This document shows positions 20,327 to 29,502 of a stretch of 61,539 bases of DNA, piece by piece. How positions within the stretch are numbered: position 1 is the stretch's first letter; the number at the start of each line of letters is the position of its first letter. A program made the translations under genes and the position numbers. The notes beneath the pieces were generated by a model that saw only the letters and a program-made list of their open reading frames with translations, searched no databases and was not told the DNA's origin. Source of the stretch: Actinomycetes bacterium (GTDB lineage Bacteria > Actinomycetota > Actinomycetes > S36-B12); assembly GCA_014190275.1 (NCBI GenBank), contig BJGE01000005.1, positions 1 through 61,539 on the forward strand, read 5' to 3'.

Positions 20327-20455
20327 ATGGTTCTTAGTGCCGCTGAGGAAGTAGCAGCGCAGGGGATGATATCGCCTTATGTTTTCGGCGGCTTTGCTTT
20401 CTTGGCGCTGGCGGCGCTCCTGGTGATCACCGCCATGATCAACGTTGACCGTTAG
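20327..20455 (+). CDS. Small single-pass membrane protein upstream of nadD
   Basis: A 42-residue protein: short acidic N-terminus (VLSAAEEVAAQG), one membrane helix (about 16-37, FGGFAFLALAALLVITAMI) and a short NVDR end. AAGGG seven bases before ATG 20327 supports translation. An in-frame ATG at 20312 would add five residues. Similar mini-proteins precede nadD in other actinobacteria; function unknown. Confidence 0.6.
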   Translation: MVLSAAEEVAAQGMISPYVFGGFAFLALAALLVITAMINVDR

Positions 20456-20464
20456 TACCCACTT

Positions 20465-21067
20465 GTGACCACCCGCCGCATCGGGGTGATGGGGGGTACC
20501 TTCGACCCAATCCATCACGGCCACCTCGTCGCTGCATCCCAGGTGGCCTATAGCTTCAAGCTCGACACGGTGTTATTTGCACCGACCGGCCAGCCATGGC
20601 ATAAGTCACCCGCTCCGGGCGCCACCCCAGAGGAGCGTTATCTGATGACCGTACTTGCAACCTCGATGGACGATCGGTTCGATGTGACCCGGGTTGATAT
20701 TGATCGCGATGGACCCACTTATACGGTCGATACGCTGCGCGATCTGCGGGCGCAGTACGAACTTAATTTTCCGAATCTGGAAATCGAGTGGTTCTTCATC
20801 ACCGGTGCCGATGCCCTCGCCGACATCATGGAGTGGCGGGGGCCGCAGGAAGTAATTGGATTGGCTCACATCATCGGAGTAACCCGGCCAGGGCACGAGA
20901 TGCGCAAGCCTGAGTTGCCAGAGTCATCTTGGACCTTGCTTGAAATACCGGCGCTCGCGATTTCGTCGACCAATATTCGGGCCCGGGCGGGTCGAACTGA
21001 GCCGATCAACTATCTGGTTCCGGAGTCTGTTGCGAACTTTATCGGAAAGCGAAAACTGTACCGGTAG
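20465..21067 (+). CDS. nadD: Nicotinate-nucleotide adenylyltransferase
   Basis: Makes deamido-NAD from nicotinate mononucleotide and [21 protein letters not shown] holds the nucleotidyltransferase GxFDPxHxGH motif, and [11 protein letters not shown] is the C-terminal ISSTxIR signature. 200 aa, GTG start, nine bases after the small membrane protein. nadD-rsfS is a conserved pair. Confidence 0.97.
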   Translation: MTTRRIGVMGGTFDPIHHGHLVAASQVAYSFKLDTVLFAPTGQPWHKSPAPGATPEERYLMTVLATSMDDRFDVTRVDIDRDGPTYTVDTLRDLRAQYELNFPNLEIEWFFITGADALADIMEWRGPQEVIGLAHIIGVTRPGHEMRKPELPESSWTLLEIPALAISSTNIRARAGRTEPINYLVPESVANFIGKRKLYR

Positions 21068-21096
21068 CACGGTCAAGTCAATATGAAAGCAGTGAA

Positions 21097-21540
21097 ATGA
21101 CAGCGAGCAGTGAAGCAGTTGCACTAGCGGTGGCGGCGGCCGAGGCGGCGTCGGAGAAGTTGGGTGCGGACATCATGGCGATCGATGTGAGTGACCATGT
21201 CGTCATAACCGATGTTTTCGTACTTATTTCGGCAGCCAATGAACGACAGGTCAAGGGTGTGGTCGACGGCGTCGAGGAGCGACTGCGCTTAATGGGGGCA
21301 AAGCCCCTGCGCCGGGAGGGTGAGCGCGAGAGCCACTGGGTACTCCTTGACTACGGCGACATCGTGGTGCACGTGCAACTTGCCGAGGAGCGAATTCACT
21401 ACGCGATCGAGCGGCTGTGGAAGGACTGCCCGATGCTCGAGTTGCCGGCTTCGGTAAACGCGCCGCATTCAACCCGCGAAGCATCCCGCGATGCGTTGTA
21501 CGACGGTGCTAGCAGTACGAATCCGCAGGAGGCGTCCTGA
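21097..21540 (+). CDS. rsfS: Ribosome silencing factor RsfS
   Basis: Binds L14 and blocks subunit joining in starved cells. The 147-residue protein has the RsfS core DVSDHVVITDVFVLISAAN, then REGERESHWVLLDYGDIVVHV. The final 30 residues extend beyond the core. The stop overlaps the next gene's proposed CTG start (CTGA), and an AGGAGG within the rsfS 3' end would serve that gene. Confidence 0.96.
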   Translation: MTASSEAVALAVAAAEAASEKLGADIMAIDVSDHVVITDVFVLISAANERQVKGVVDGVEERLRLMGAKPLRREGERESHWVLLDYGDIVVHVQLAEERIHYAIERLWKDCPMLELPASVNAPHSTREASRDALYDGASSTNPQEAS

Positions 21541-22199
21541 ATAGGCAACGTGAATCCCGACGCATTGTTTTCTGGCGGCACGGGCGGACCCATTGGAATG
21601 CCGAGCAGCGCTTCCAGGGGCAAACCGATATCGACCTTGATGAGTTAGGCATCGAGCAGGCCGAACGTGCTGCGGCGATGTTGGCGACTTTGCGCCCTAC
21701 GGTAATTGTTGCCTCTGATCTAAGCCGGGCGATGAACACCGCAAAGCCACTAGCGCGGATTCTTGGTCTTGAAGTCGGCATCGACGTTGGCCTGCGTGAG
21801 ACTTTCGCGGGGGAGTGGGAAGGTCTAACGCGTCCGGAGATGGAGCAGGGCTACGGCACGATGCTCGCTCAGTGGTCGGCCAGTGCAGAAATGCCGGCCG
21901 GGGTGAGCGGTGAAACCCGCATTGAGGTCGCGCAGCGGGTAGCGGCTGCGGTGCAGCGCGCACTGGAGTGGGTGGGGCCCGGTGAGGCGCTGGTCGTGGT
22001 TACCCATGGCGGAGCCGCGCGCGCCGGAATTGGTGAGATCCTGGGGCTGCCACCGGAACACTGGGCGGTGCTCGGGGTGCTGACCAACTGCTCCTGGTCA
22101 GTATTGGTTGAAAATGTAAGTGCCTTTGGCCCGAGGTGGCGCCTGCAGGAGTACAACGCCGGTACTTTGCCGGAGTCGGCGCTAGCCGATGACCGCTAG
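21537..22199 (+). CDS. Histidine-phosphatase family protein, GpgP-like, with apparent CTG start
   Basis: Phosphoglycerate-mutase-fold phosphatase. Reading in frame upstream of the first ATG (21678) restores the essential RHGRT motif (IVFWRHGRTHWNAEQRFQG), so translation must begin earlier. The frame is open only from 21513, with no ATG, GTG or TTG before 21678. CTG 21537 has AGGAGG at 21527-21532 and overlaps the rsfS stop by four bases. The second histidine is in VVVTHGGAAR. By synteny with mycobacterial rsfS-gpgP-octT it may be glucosyl-3-phosphoglycerate phosphatase, but sequence alone does not fix the substrate. 220 aa. Confidence 0.85.
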   Translation: MNRQRESRRIVFWRHGRTHWNAEQRFQGQTDIDLDELGIEQAERAAAMLATLRPTVIVASDLSRAMNTAKPLARILGLEVGIDVGLRETFAGEWEGLTRPEMEQGYGTMLAQWSASAEMPAGVSGETRIEVAQRVAAAVQRALEWVGPGEALVVVTHGGAARAGIGEILGLPPEHWAVLGVLTNCSWSVLVENVSAFGPRWRLQEYNAGTLPESALADDR

Positions 22200-22216
22200 T
22201 CACAAGCGCTGGCCAC

Positions 22217-22247
22217 TTGAACCGGCCCGGGCCGCGCTCGGTATGCT
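22217..22247 (+). promoter_or_regulatory. Promoter of tRNA-Ala
   Basis: TTGAAC (22217-22222) and TATGCT (22242-22247) are 19 bases apart, one or two more than ideal. They lie about 35 bases before the mature tRNA. Confidence 0.55.
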
Positions 22248-22282
22248 CACGCTTCCCGTGTTCCGCGGGGCCGGTTAGTTTC

Positions 22283-22355
22283 GGGGCTGTGGCGCAGCTG
22301 GTAGCGCACCTGCATGGCATGCAGGGGGTCAGGGGTTCGAATCCCCTCAGCTCCA
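22283..22355 (+). tRNA. tRNA-Ala (anticodon GGC)
   Basis: A 73-nt cloverleaf. The acceptor arms GGGGCTG and CAGCTCC pair with a G3-U70 wobble, the alanine identity element. The anticodon stem CCTGC/GCAGG encloses loop ATGGCAT with anticodon GGC, and the T arm is GGGG-TTCGAAT-CCCC. Discriminator is A; CCA is not encoded. No other RNA gene is nearby. Confidence 0.97.
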
Positions 22356-22876
22356 CTTAAGTTTCGTGAGTGTGCACGGGGGTACCCCCCCTACCCGCAG
22401 GCGACGCAGGTCGCCGGTCGGTTCAATGCCTTCGAAAGTTGTCGGGTCTGCGTTTTGTTCTTGTGTTTTGGTGGTTTCTGTGTTCCCCTTGGCTAGCGGT
22501 TCATTTGGGCCGCGACCCGTGCTGGAATAGTGGTGAAATGGAGTTCAAATGCCGAAAAGTGAAGTTAGTGCACCTGCTAGTTCCGCGGCCTGCGATCGGC
22601 TAGCACTCGGGGTGGGTTGGTCCCGGCCTGGGGTTGCCGGTATCGGCGGCACCCTAAACCCCTCCTACAGCGGGCAGGCCTGCTATGGGTGCTTTGAGGG
22701 TAATGAAGAGTAGTACTGGTCCCCACCATTAGGTGGGGTGTTTAAACCCTGCTGCTGGCCGACATGGACATACCCGTGCCGCTGGTAGTGCGCACCCAGC
22801 TAAGTGGGTTGATCGTGCATGAGACCCTAATAGGTATTGCACATGATTACTCATTACACCCAATGGGGATGCTGTC
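22356..22876 (+). other. Gene-poor 520-bp stretch downstream of tRNA-Ala
   Basis: I see no convincing gene. It holds GGGGGTACCCCC (22378-22389), a hairpin GGCGAC-GCAG-GTCGCC (22400-22415), a T-rich tract near 22450-22495, inverted TGCTAG/CTAGCA around 22575-22605, and a perfect stem CCCCACC-ATTA-GGTGGGG (22721-22738) followed by GTTTAAAC. Short reading frames here have no start signals or family likeness. It may be the eroded remnant of an insertion next to the tRNA. Confidence 0.5.
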
Positions 22877-23755
22877 TTAGCCGTGTGGCTCAGACTCCAA
22901 GGTTGGTGCCCTCCTAGTGGCGAGGAAGGAGCCGGCCAGTACCAGCGGGAACCCGATCAAGATCCCCGGTGTCAACGGTTCGCGTAGGACGAGTACTCCT
23001 AATACGACCGCCACCGCTGGATTGACATAGGTGATTACGGTTGTTCTGGCGGGTCCGACTTCAGCGATGAGAGCAAAGAAGATTATGAAAGCACCAGCCG
23101 TGCAGAGGGCGCCGAGGATCACAATCGACCACCACGCAGTTGCGGGTACCGGCTCGGTCGGCCAAGTGAGCCAGGCAAGCGGTGCATAGATCAACGCATT
23201 GATGGCAAGTGATGCGGCGATGACCGCCAGGCTTGGCGCGTCACTGAGTTTTCGATCCACGATGATCGGGCCAAGGGCATAACCCAATACCGTGATGCTG
23301 ACGGCAGCCACGGATAGAAAATCCCCACCAGAAACATCTAGGCCGACCAGTGCGGCAACCCCGGCGAAACCGACACCAAGACCCACCAAGCGCGTTCCAC
23401 TTAGTCGGGAGTCGAGTCCGATAATGCGGGCGATGATGGCGGCGGTGAGGGGCACGGTGGCTATCAGGAGCGCCGCGAGTGAACTTGAGATACGTTGCTC
23501 GGCCCACGTCAATGCGAGGAAGGTGAAGGTCATCTCGACGATTGCAAAGATAACTACCCACCGCCAATGGCCTTTTAGTTGGCGTAGCTGCCCCGTGATG
23601 AGCGCGATCGGCAGCATGATCGCGGCACCGATTACTACGCGTGCGAAGACGACCACGAATGGTGATAGTGATTCAACGCCGACTTTGATGAGCAAGTAGG
23701 GCAGGCCCCAAATCAACCCGAGGGAGATGAAGAGCACCCACCCGCGCCGAGACAT
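22877..23755 (-). CDS. EamA/DMT-family transporter
   Basis: A 292-residue membrane protein with ten predicted helices in two EamA repeats; the N-terminal WGLPYLLIKVGVESLSPFVVV and the C-terminal YVNPAVAVVLGVLVLREPLTPG are typical. Probable drug or metabolite exporter, substrate unknown. It is the only minus-strand gene in this block and splits the gpgP-like and octT-like genes, which are adjacent in mycobacteria, suggesting later insertion beside the tRNA. Confidence 0.88.
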   Translation of the reverse strand: MSRRGWVLFISLGLIWGLPYLLIKVGVESLSPFVVVFARVVIGAAIMLPIALITGQLRQLKGHWRWVVIFAIVEMTFTFLALTWAEQRISSSLAALLIATVPLTAAIIARIIGLDSRLSGTRLVGLGVGFAGVAALVGLDVSGGDFLSVAAVSITVLGYALGPIIVDRKLSDAPSLAVIAASLAINALIYAPLAWLTWPTEPVPATAWWSIVILGALCTAGAFIIFFALIAEVGPARTTVITYVNPAVAVVLGVLVLREPLTPGILIGFPLVLAGSFLATRRAPTLESEPHG

Positions 23756-23934
23756 AAGGGGAGGCTAGTGGTCTGGAGTTGTTTGAGTTCGAACGGCTGG
23801 CTAGGTGACTTTTTCTCTTTCGAACTGGGCGGTGCCCAAGGTGACTAACTTGAAGTGGCCCGGTGTTTGGTTCTTTGGCATGGGAAGACTTTAAGGTCCG
23901 TCGGGCACCAAGTTGTGGTTAGCCTCGAAACCCA

Positions 23935-24669
23935 ATGCGCGATGATGTGGTGATGACTCGCCATCTGCTGGTACTGGCCGATTCGCTGGCCTTCCACGGG
24001 CCCGTTGACACGCAGGCACCCACTCACCCCGATCTCTACCCGAATGTCTGCGCGCGCGCCCTGGGCACCGACGTCAAAGTGGATCTGGTGGCTCGATTTG
24101 GTTGGACGGCCCGCGATGCGTGGTGGGCCTTGACCCGCGACCCGATGGCATTTGGTGTTTACGTGAACCGAGCCGATTATCTGATCCTGGGGGTGGGTGG
24201 CATGGATCATTTACCCGCGGCCGTGCCGACCTGGCTGCGTGATTCGATCCCGTATGTGCGACCGGGGTCGCTGCGTAGGTGGGTTCGGCGCACCTACCGG
24301 TTGGCCGCTCCTAAAGTCATCGCGGCATCAGGTGGGCGGATGCGGCAACTACCGCAGCAGGGGACCGACCGCTACCTGACTCGAATTGTGGCCGCGGTCC
24401 GCCATTACCGGCCAGGTATCCCGATCGCACTAGTTGGTCCCTCCGCCCATGCCGCCCCCTCGTATCCCTCCCATCGGCACCACCGGCTTGCTGTTATTGC
24501 CGGGTTGAAGTGGTCGCGGGCTTACGGGGTGGAGTTTGTGGACGTAGATAACTGGGTTGTGCCGTCACTCGCCGCCGGCACCGGGAATCCAGATGGAATC
24601 CATTGGGCCTGGAGCGTGCATGAGTCATTGGGCTCGGCGCTGGCCATCGCGTTGACGGGGCCTCGGTAG
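23935..24669 (+). CDS. SGNH-fold protein resembling diglucosylglycerate octanoyltransferase (OctT)
   Basis: The 244-residue protein has block [10 protein letters not shown] with the likely nucleophile serine, then [30 protein letters not shown] and [13 protein letters not shown], and the Asp/His pair in NPDGIHWAW. These resemble mycobacterial OctT, which acylates a precursor of methylglucose lipopolysaccharide, and the nadD-rsfS-phosphatase-octT order matches. A TAGCCT box at 23920-23925 precedes ATG 23935; ATG 23953 is an alternative. The specific acyl-transfer role here is inferred. Confidence 0.7.
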   Translation: MRDDVVMTRHLLVLADSLAFHGPVDTQAPTHPDLYPNVCARALGTDVKVDLVARFGWTARDAWWALTRDPMAFGVYVNRADYLILGVGGMDHLPAAVPTWLRDSIPYVRPGSLRRWVRRTYRLAAPKVIAASGGRMRQLPQQGTDRYLTRIVAAVRHYRPGIPIALVGPSAHAAPSYPSHRHHRLAVIAGLKWSRAYGVEFVDVDNWVVPSLAAGTGNPDGIHWAWSVHESLGSALAIALTGPR

Positions 24670-24682
24670 ACTCACCAGCCTT

Positions 24683-27175
24683 ATGGGTCACCCAATTGCG
24701 GCCGCAGACCGCGCCGATGAGCCGGTCGGTTATGACTTCAATGCGATTCAAGAGCGGTGGCTGCCGATTTGGGACGAGTTGGCCCCATTTCGGTCCGGTC
24801 GCCCCGGTGACACCCGACCCAAGAAGTACGTACTTGACATGTTCCCGTATCCATCCGGTGACCTACATATGGGCCATGCCGAGGCCTACGCCTTAGGTGA
24901 CGTTATCGCCAGGTACTGGGTGCAGCAGGGCTTTAACGTGATGCATCCGATCGCCTGGGACGCCTTCGGGCTGCCTGCGGAGAACGCTGCAATTAAGCGC
25001 AATGAGGATCCGATTCATTGGACCTACGAGAACATCGCTCAGCAAAAGGCCTCGATGCGTCGCTTCGCATGTTCATTTGACTGGGATCGAGTTTTCAATA
25101 CCTGCGACCCGGAATACTACAAATGGAATCAGTGGTTCTTCCTGCAGATGTTCGAACGTGGTTTGGCTTATCGCAAGGCCAGTAGCGTCAACTGGTGCCC
25201 GAATTGTCAAACAGTGCTCGCAAATGAACAGGTTGTGGCTGGAGTATGCGAACGTTGTGATGCGCCGGTAACCAAGAAGAAGTTGACCCAGTGGTACCTG
25301 CGCATCACCGATTACGCCGATCGCCTACTCGACGATATGGACGACCTCGAAGGCAAGTGGCCCGAGAAAGTGCTGCTGATGCAGCGAAATTGGATCGGCC
25401 GCTCGCGGGGTGCCGAGGTGGAGTTCGTAATCGAAGGACGCGCTGAGCCGGTTACCGTGTACACCACCAGGCCCGACACGCTTTATGGCGCGACCTTCTT
25501 CGTGGTGGCCGTTGACTCGGACTTGGCGGCAGAGTTGGCCACCGGCAGTGCTGCTGAAGCAGATTTTCATACCTATCTTGAACAGGTCAAGGGCACTTCT
25601 GAGATGGATCGACTTGATCAGTCGCGCGAGAAGACAGGCGTGTTCTTGCAGCGGTACGCCATCAATCCAGTAAATGGTGAGCGCATTGAAGTGTGGGCAT
25701 CGGATTACGTGTTGGCCGACTACGGTACCGGGGCGATCATGGCCGTACCCGCACACGACCAACGCGACCTAGACTTCGCACTTAAATTCAAGCTGCCGGT
25801 GCGTGTGGTTGTTGAAGCCGGTGAAGACCCGGTGGTGACCGGCATTGCCACGGCCGATGACGGACCACACGTTAACTCGGGCCCACTTGATGGGCTGGGC
25901 AAAGTTGAAGCTATTGACGCGATGAACTTGGTGCTTGAAGATCGCGGCACCGGGCGGCCAGCGGTCAACTACCGTCTTCGGGACTGGCTCATCTCGCGTC
26001 AGCGCTATTGGGGAGCGCCTATCCCGATCATTCATTGTCCAAATTGTGGTGAGGTGCCGGTGCCCGAGTCACAGTTGCCGGTGCTGTTGCCACCGGCCGA
26101 GGGGCTAGACCTAAAGCCCAAGGGCACCTCCCCCCTTGGTGCGGCAGTCGAATGGGCGAATGTGCCGTGCCCGAAGTGCGGTGGCCCGGCGACCCGTGAC
26201 GCCGACACCATGGATACCTTCGTGGATTCCTCTTGGTACTACCTGCGTTATGTGGACCCACATGATTCGACTCGAGCCTTTGATCCAGCCAAGGTGCGCG
26301 AGTGGCTGCCGGTTGATCAATACGTTGGGGGTGTCACCCATGCAATCTTGCACCTGCTTTACAGCCGGTTCTTCACCAAAGTCCTTTACGACATGGGGCT
26401 GCTCGACTTCACTGAGCCATTTACGCGCCTGCTGAATCAGGGCATGGTGGTGATGTCGGGTTCGGCGATGAGCAAGAGTCGAGGCAATCTCGTCCGACTA
26501 TCCGATGAGCTTGCGATCCACGGCGTCGATGCAATTCGCCTGAGCATGGTCTTCGCCGGGCCGCCCGAGGACGACGTCGACTGGGCTGAAGTCTCGCCAT
26601 CGGGTGCGAAAAAGTTCCTAGCTCGCGCTTGGCGGCTTTCCGGCGACGTGACAAGTGCGCCCGGAGTTGACTTCGCGGGTGGTGACCCACAACTTCGCAA
26701 GGCCACGCACCGTGCGGTGCATGATGCGACAGTCTCGATTGAGTCGTTTCGATTCAATGTTGCGGTCGCGCGCGCGATGGAGTTGGTCAACGTAACACGC
26801 AAGGCGATTGATAGCGGTTGTGGGCCGGATGATCCGGCCGTGCGCGAGGCCACCGAAGCCGTGGCGATCATCTTGTCCCTAGTCGCGCCATACACGGCCG
26901 AAGACATGTGGTGGCGACTAAGTCATGAGCCTTCGGTTGCCCTGGCCGGCTGGCCGCTGGTGGATCCGGAGTTACTAGTCGAGGATTCGGTTACCTGCAT
27001 CGTGCAAATCTCCGGCAAGGTGCGTGAGCGCCTAGAGGTAGCACCGGGTATCAACGAGGACGATCTACGCGCTCTGGCATTGGCGGCTCCTGCCGTGCAG
27101 GCGGGCTTGGAGGGCAGAGGCATCAAAACCGTAATCGTGCGCCCGCCCAAGCTCGTCAACATCGTGCCTGAGTAA
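24683..27175 (+). CDS. leuS: Leucyl-tRNA synthetase
   Basis: Class I synthetase of 830 aa. HMGH (HIGH motif) is near residue 62 and MSKS near 596. The CP1 editing domain lies between, and two zinc-ribbon-like Cys groups are visible ([10 protein letters not shown]...CERCDAP and CPNCGEVP...CPKCGG). TAGACT at 24667-24672 lies ten bases before the ATG with no Shine-Dalgarno, so the leader is only a few bases. Confidence 0.98.
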   Translation: MGHPIAAADRADEPVGYDFNAIQERWLPIWDELAPFRSGRPGDTRPKKYVLDMFPYPSGDLHMGHAEAYALGDVIARYWVQQGFNVMHPIAWDAFGLPAENAAIKRNEDPIHWTYENIAQQKASMRRFACSFDWDRVFNTCDPEYYKWNQWFFLQMFERGLAYRKASSVNWCPNCQTVLANEQVVAGVCERCDAPVTKKKLTQWYLRITDYADRLLDDMDDLEGKWPEKVLLMQRNWIGRSRGAEVEFVIEGRAEPVTVYTTRPDTLYGATFFVVAVDSDLAAELATGSAAEADFHTYLEQVKGTSEMDRLDQSREKTGVFLQRYAINPVNGERIEVWASDYVLADYGTGAIMAVPAHDQRDLDFALKFKLPVRVVVEAGEDPVVTGIATADDGPHVNSGPLDGLGKVEAIDAMNLVLEDRGTGRPAVNYRLRDWLISRQRYWGAPIPIIHCPNCGEVPVPESQLPVLLPPAEGLDLKPKGTSPLGAAVEWANVPCPKCGGPATRDADTMDTFVDSSWYYLRYVDPHDSTRAFDPAKVREWLPVDQYVGGVTHAILHLLYSRFFTKVLYDMGLLDFTEPFTRLLNQGMVVMSGSAMSKSRGNLVRLSDELAIHGVDAIRLSMVFAGPPEDDVDWAEVSPSGAKKFLARAWRLSGDVTSAPGVDFAGGDPQLRKATHRAVHDATVSIESFRFNVAVARAMELVNVTRKAIDSGCGPDDPAVREATEAVAIILSLVAPYTAEDMWWRLSHEPSVALAGWPLVDPELLVEDSVTCIVQISGKVRERLEVAPGINEDDLRALALAAPAVQAGLEGRGIKTVIVRPPKLVNIVPE

Positions 27176-27198
27176 CCAGCTTTCGTTACGCTGCGGGT

Positions 27199-28047
27199 AT
27201 GCCAGTCGCGGTCATTACCGATTCGACCGCCTATCTACCGACCGGATGGGCCGCGCAGTATGGCATCGGCATTGTCCCGGTGCAGGTGGTAGTAGCAGGC
27301 AAGGCATATGACGAGACCGAGGATCAACAGGCCGCGTCGGTAGTTGAAGCACTGGAGCAATGGCATCCGGTCACCACCTCAAGACCGTCCCCCGAACGCT
27401 TCTTCGAGAGTTTTCGTGCGGCGCAGGAGGCGGGGGCCACATCGATCGTGGTCGCGACCCTTTCGGCCGCGATGTCTGCGACTTATGAGTCGGCACTGCT
27501 TGCGGCGAAGGAGTGCACGATTCCGGTGCATGTCATCGATAGTCGCAGTATCGCAATGGGTCTTGGCTTCGCGGTGATTTCGGGGGCAGCAGCCGCCCGC
27601 CTTGGTGCCAATGAGTTTGACGTCACCGCAATTATTGAGCGCCGGGCCGAGGCGAGCAGTGTGTTCTTCTATGTTGACACCTTGGAGTACCTGCGCCGTG
27701 GCGGGCGCGTTAGTTCTGCCCGCGCCGCGGTTGGGCAAGCATTGCAGGTTAAGCCCCTGCTGCAACTAGTTGACGGGCACGTGCAGCAGGTCGACAAAGT
27801 TCGGACATCTTCGAAGGCCCTGGCGCGCTTGGCCGATTTGGCCGTTGCGGCTGCGGGTGAACTCGCTGTCGATATTGCGGTCCAGCATCTAGCCGCTCCC
27901 GATCGGGCCCAGCAACTAGTCGATATTTTACGTGAGCGCTTACCTGCTGCCACCATCGTGCAGTGCCCCGTGGGCGGGGTGGTCGGCGCACATGTGGGGC
28001 CGGGAATGGTTGCGGTCGTGGTGGCACCGGAAGTCCCTTGGCTGTGA
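27199..28047 (+). CDS. DegV family fatty-acid-binding protein
   Basis: Lipid-binding protein of the DegV/FakB fold. The N-terminus VAVITDSTAYLP and the internal TSRPSPERFFESF and DTLEYLRRGGRVSSA are family marks. 282 aa. TACGCT (27187-27192) is six bases before the ATG with no Shine-Dalgarno: probable leaderless start. It overlaps plsY by four bases; pairing a FakB-like protein with an acyltransferase suggests a role in phospholipid assembly. Confidence 0.9.
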   Translation: MPVAVITDSTAYLPTGWAAQYGIGIVPVQVVVAGKAYDETEDQQAASVVEALEQWHPVTTSRPSPERFFESFRAAQEAGATSIVVATLSAAMSATYESALLAAKECTIPVHVIDSRSIAMGLGFAVISGAAAARLGANEFDVTAIIERRAEASSVFFYVDTLEYLRRGGRVSSARAAVGQALQVKPLLQLVDGHVQQVDKVRTSSKALARLADLAVAAAGELAVDIAVQHLAAPDRAQQLVDILRERLPAATIVQCPVGGVVGAHVGPGMVAVVVAPEVPWL

Positions 28048-28625
28048 CCCCTTGGTTTTGGGTACTCGTTGCTGGCGTAACCGGGTACCTGCTCGGCTCG
28101 ATTAGCCCGTCGGTTTATGTGGCTCGGGTATTTGGCGTCGATCTATTCGCATCGGGTTCGGGTAACCCCGGTGCCACAAATGTGGGCCGCACCTTAGGCG
28201 CTCGCTGGGGCGTCATGGTCGCGGTCATTGACATCGCAAAGGGCTTCCTGCCCGCAGCGGTCTTCGGTATTTATGTCGGTGCGATCGCCGGCGAAGTCGC
28301 CGGACTGGCGGCGGTGCTCGGGCACATCACGTCACCGTTCTTAAAAGGCCGCGGTGGCAAGGGGGTAGCGACCACCTTGGGGGCGATCCTCGGGGTGCAG
28401 CCGTGGCTGGCTATCCCGGTGCTGATCACATTCGGGGTTGGGTTGGCGATTTGGCACCGCGTTGGCCTCGGCGCAGCGCTGGCGGCATTCGCGCTAGCGA
28501 TTTGCGGCGTGGTGGGCTGGGCCCTTGGCCGCCTGGATCCATCCGATGCGGTTTTCGCGCTTGTCATGGCGGGTTTGGTGCTGGGGCGCCATGCGGGCAA
28601 TATCCGCCGCGCGACCTTGCACTGA
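28044..28625 (+). CDS. plsY: Acyl-phosphate:glycerol-3-phosphate acyltransferase
   Basis: Membrane enzyme making lysophosphatidic acid from acyl-phosphate. The 193-residue protein has several helices and the PlsY motifs SGSGNPGATNVGRTLG, GHITSPFLKGRGGKGVATT and a late GRHAGNIRR. GTG 28044 overlaps the degV stop (GTGA), so the longer frame from 27963 is rejected. Confidence 0.9.
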   Translation: MTPWFWVLVAGVTGYLLGSISPSVYVARVFGVDLFASGSGNPGATNVGRTLGARWGVMVAVIDIAKGFLPAAVFGIYVGAIAGEVAGLAAVLGHITSPFLKGRGGKGVATTLGAILGVQPWLAIPVLITFGVGLAIWHRVGLGAALAAFALAICGVVGWALGRLDPSDAVFALVMAGLVLGRHAGNIRRATLH

Positions 28626-28629
28626 CTGC

Positions 28630-28685
28630 GGCAGTTTCCACAAGTGACCAGCTTCATCACTTTCATCCACAGGTGGGCAACTGCC
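28630..28685 (+). promoter_or_regulatory. DnaA-box-like motifs within an inverted repeat upstream of comEA
   Basis: TCATCCACA (28663-28671) differs by one base from the DnaA box TTATCCACA, and GTTTCCACA (28634-28642) by two. Both lie on the plus strand between the 7-bp inverted arms GGCAGTT (28630-28636) and AACTGCC (28679-28685). Confidence 0.3.
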
Positions 28686-28687
28686 AA

Positions 28688-28716
28688 CTGACATTTAACC
28701 CGTTACTCCATAGCGT
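28688..28716 (+). promoter_or_regulatory. comEA promoter giving a leaderless transcript
   Basis: CTGACA (28688-28693), 17-base spacer, TAGCGT (28711-28716), then six bases to ATG 28723. No Shine-Dalgarno. Confidence 0.7.
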
Positions 28717-28722
28717 CTCGGT

Positions 28723-29502
28723 ATGTCGCTACGTGCCGCTGTTGCCGACCGCTTCCAAAAGCAAGTGCCGGCGGTGACGGCGGCAACAAGTGATCGACTC
28801 CAACGTATTGCCATGCAATGGACGCCGAGCCCACCGGCCCAGTTGCCGGCCGACGCTTTCATTGACGCAATAGCGGGTCCGGATCCTAAGGGCCGGGTGT
28901 TTCGGCTGGATCGGCGTGCTTGGCGCGGTCTATTGGCCATCGTGCTGGGAGCCGCTTTGATCGCCGGGTGGATGTGGTGGCAGGGCCGGCCACGGGAGGT
29001 GACCTTGGCCCCAGAAGTCTTGGTCAGCGGTGCGCCGGTGCCCGGTGCTGCCGCGGGGCCTACTACCGGCGCTGGGGCGAGTGAAATCGGTGGTCAAGTA
29101 GTGGTGCATGTCATCGGCGCGGTAAACAACCCGGGTTTAGTGCAGTTGCCCGCCGGTTCGAGGATCGCCGACGCGATTACTGCTGTCGGCGGCCCCAAAA
29201 CGGCGAAGGCTCTCGGATCGGTGAACCTGGCCCGAGTCTTAATTGACGGCGAACAAATTGTGGTCGGCGCAGCGGCGGGCGCGAACAGCGGTTCACCCAT
29301 TGATGCCAATGGGGTGCTGAATTTAAATTCGGCAACGGCAACTGACTTTGAAGCCCTGCCGGGGGTCGGCCCGGTGTTGGCGAGTCGGATTATGGATTGG
29401 CGTACAACCAATGGAGTGTTTCGAAGTATTGACGAACTTGGTGAAGTAACCGGCATTGGTCCATCGATCCTCGAGCAGATCCGCTCCTTGGTCCGCGTTT
29501 GA
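28723..29502 (+). CDS. comEA: Competence protein ComEA, DNA-binding membrane protein
   Basis: Binds double-stranded DNA outside the membrane for uptake. The cytosolic N-terminus (1-66) is followed by one membrane helix (67-87), a Gly/Ala/Pro linker, an SLBB domain (about 125-182, VVHVIGAVNNPGLVQLPAG) and two C-terminal helix-hairpin-helix motifs (LNLNSATATDFEALPGVGP, then GIGPSILEQI). The stop overlaps comEC as TTGA. Confidence 0.95.
   Translation: MSLRAAVADRFQKQVPAVTAATSDRLQRIAMQWTPSPPAQLPADAFIDAIAGPDPKGRVFRLDRRAWRGLLAIVLGAALIAGWMWWQGRPREVTLAPEVLVSGAPVPGAAAGPTTGAGASEIGGQVVVHVIGAVNNPGLVQLPAGSRIADAITAVGGPKTAKALGSVNLARVLIDGEQIVVGAAAGANSGSPIDANGVLNLNSATATDFEALPGVGPVLASRIMDWRTTNGVFRSIDELGEVTGIGPSILEQIRSLVRV

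Noticed and set aside
22539..22605. Small frame starting MEFKCRKVK in the gene-poor region
   Set aside because: 22 codons, no ribosome-binding site, no similarity that I recognise.
23292..23699. 135-residue frame antisense to the EamA gene
   Set aside because: Shadow of a ten-helix transporter; Thr/Pro-rich mirror translation.
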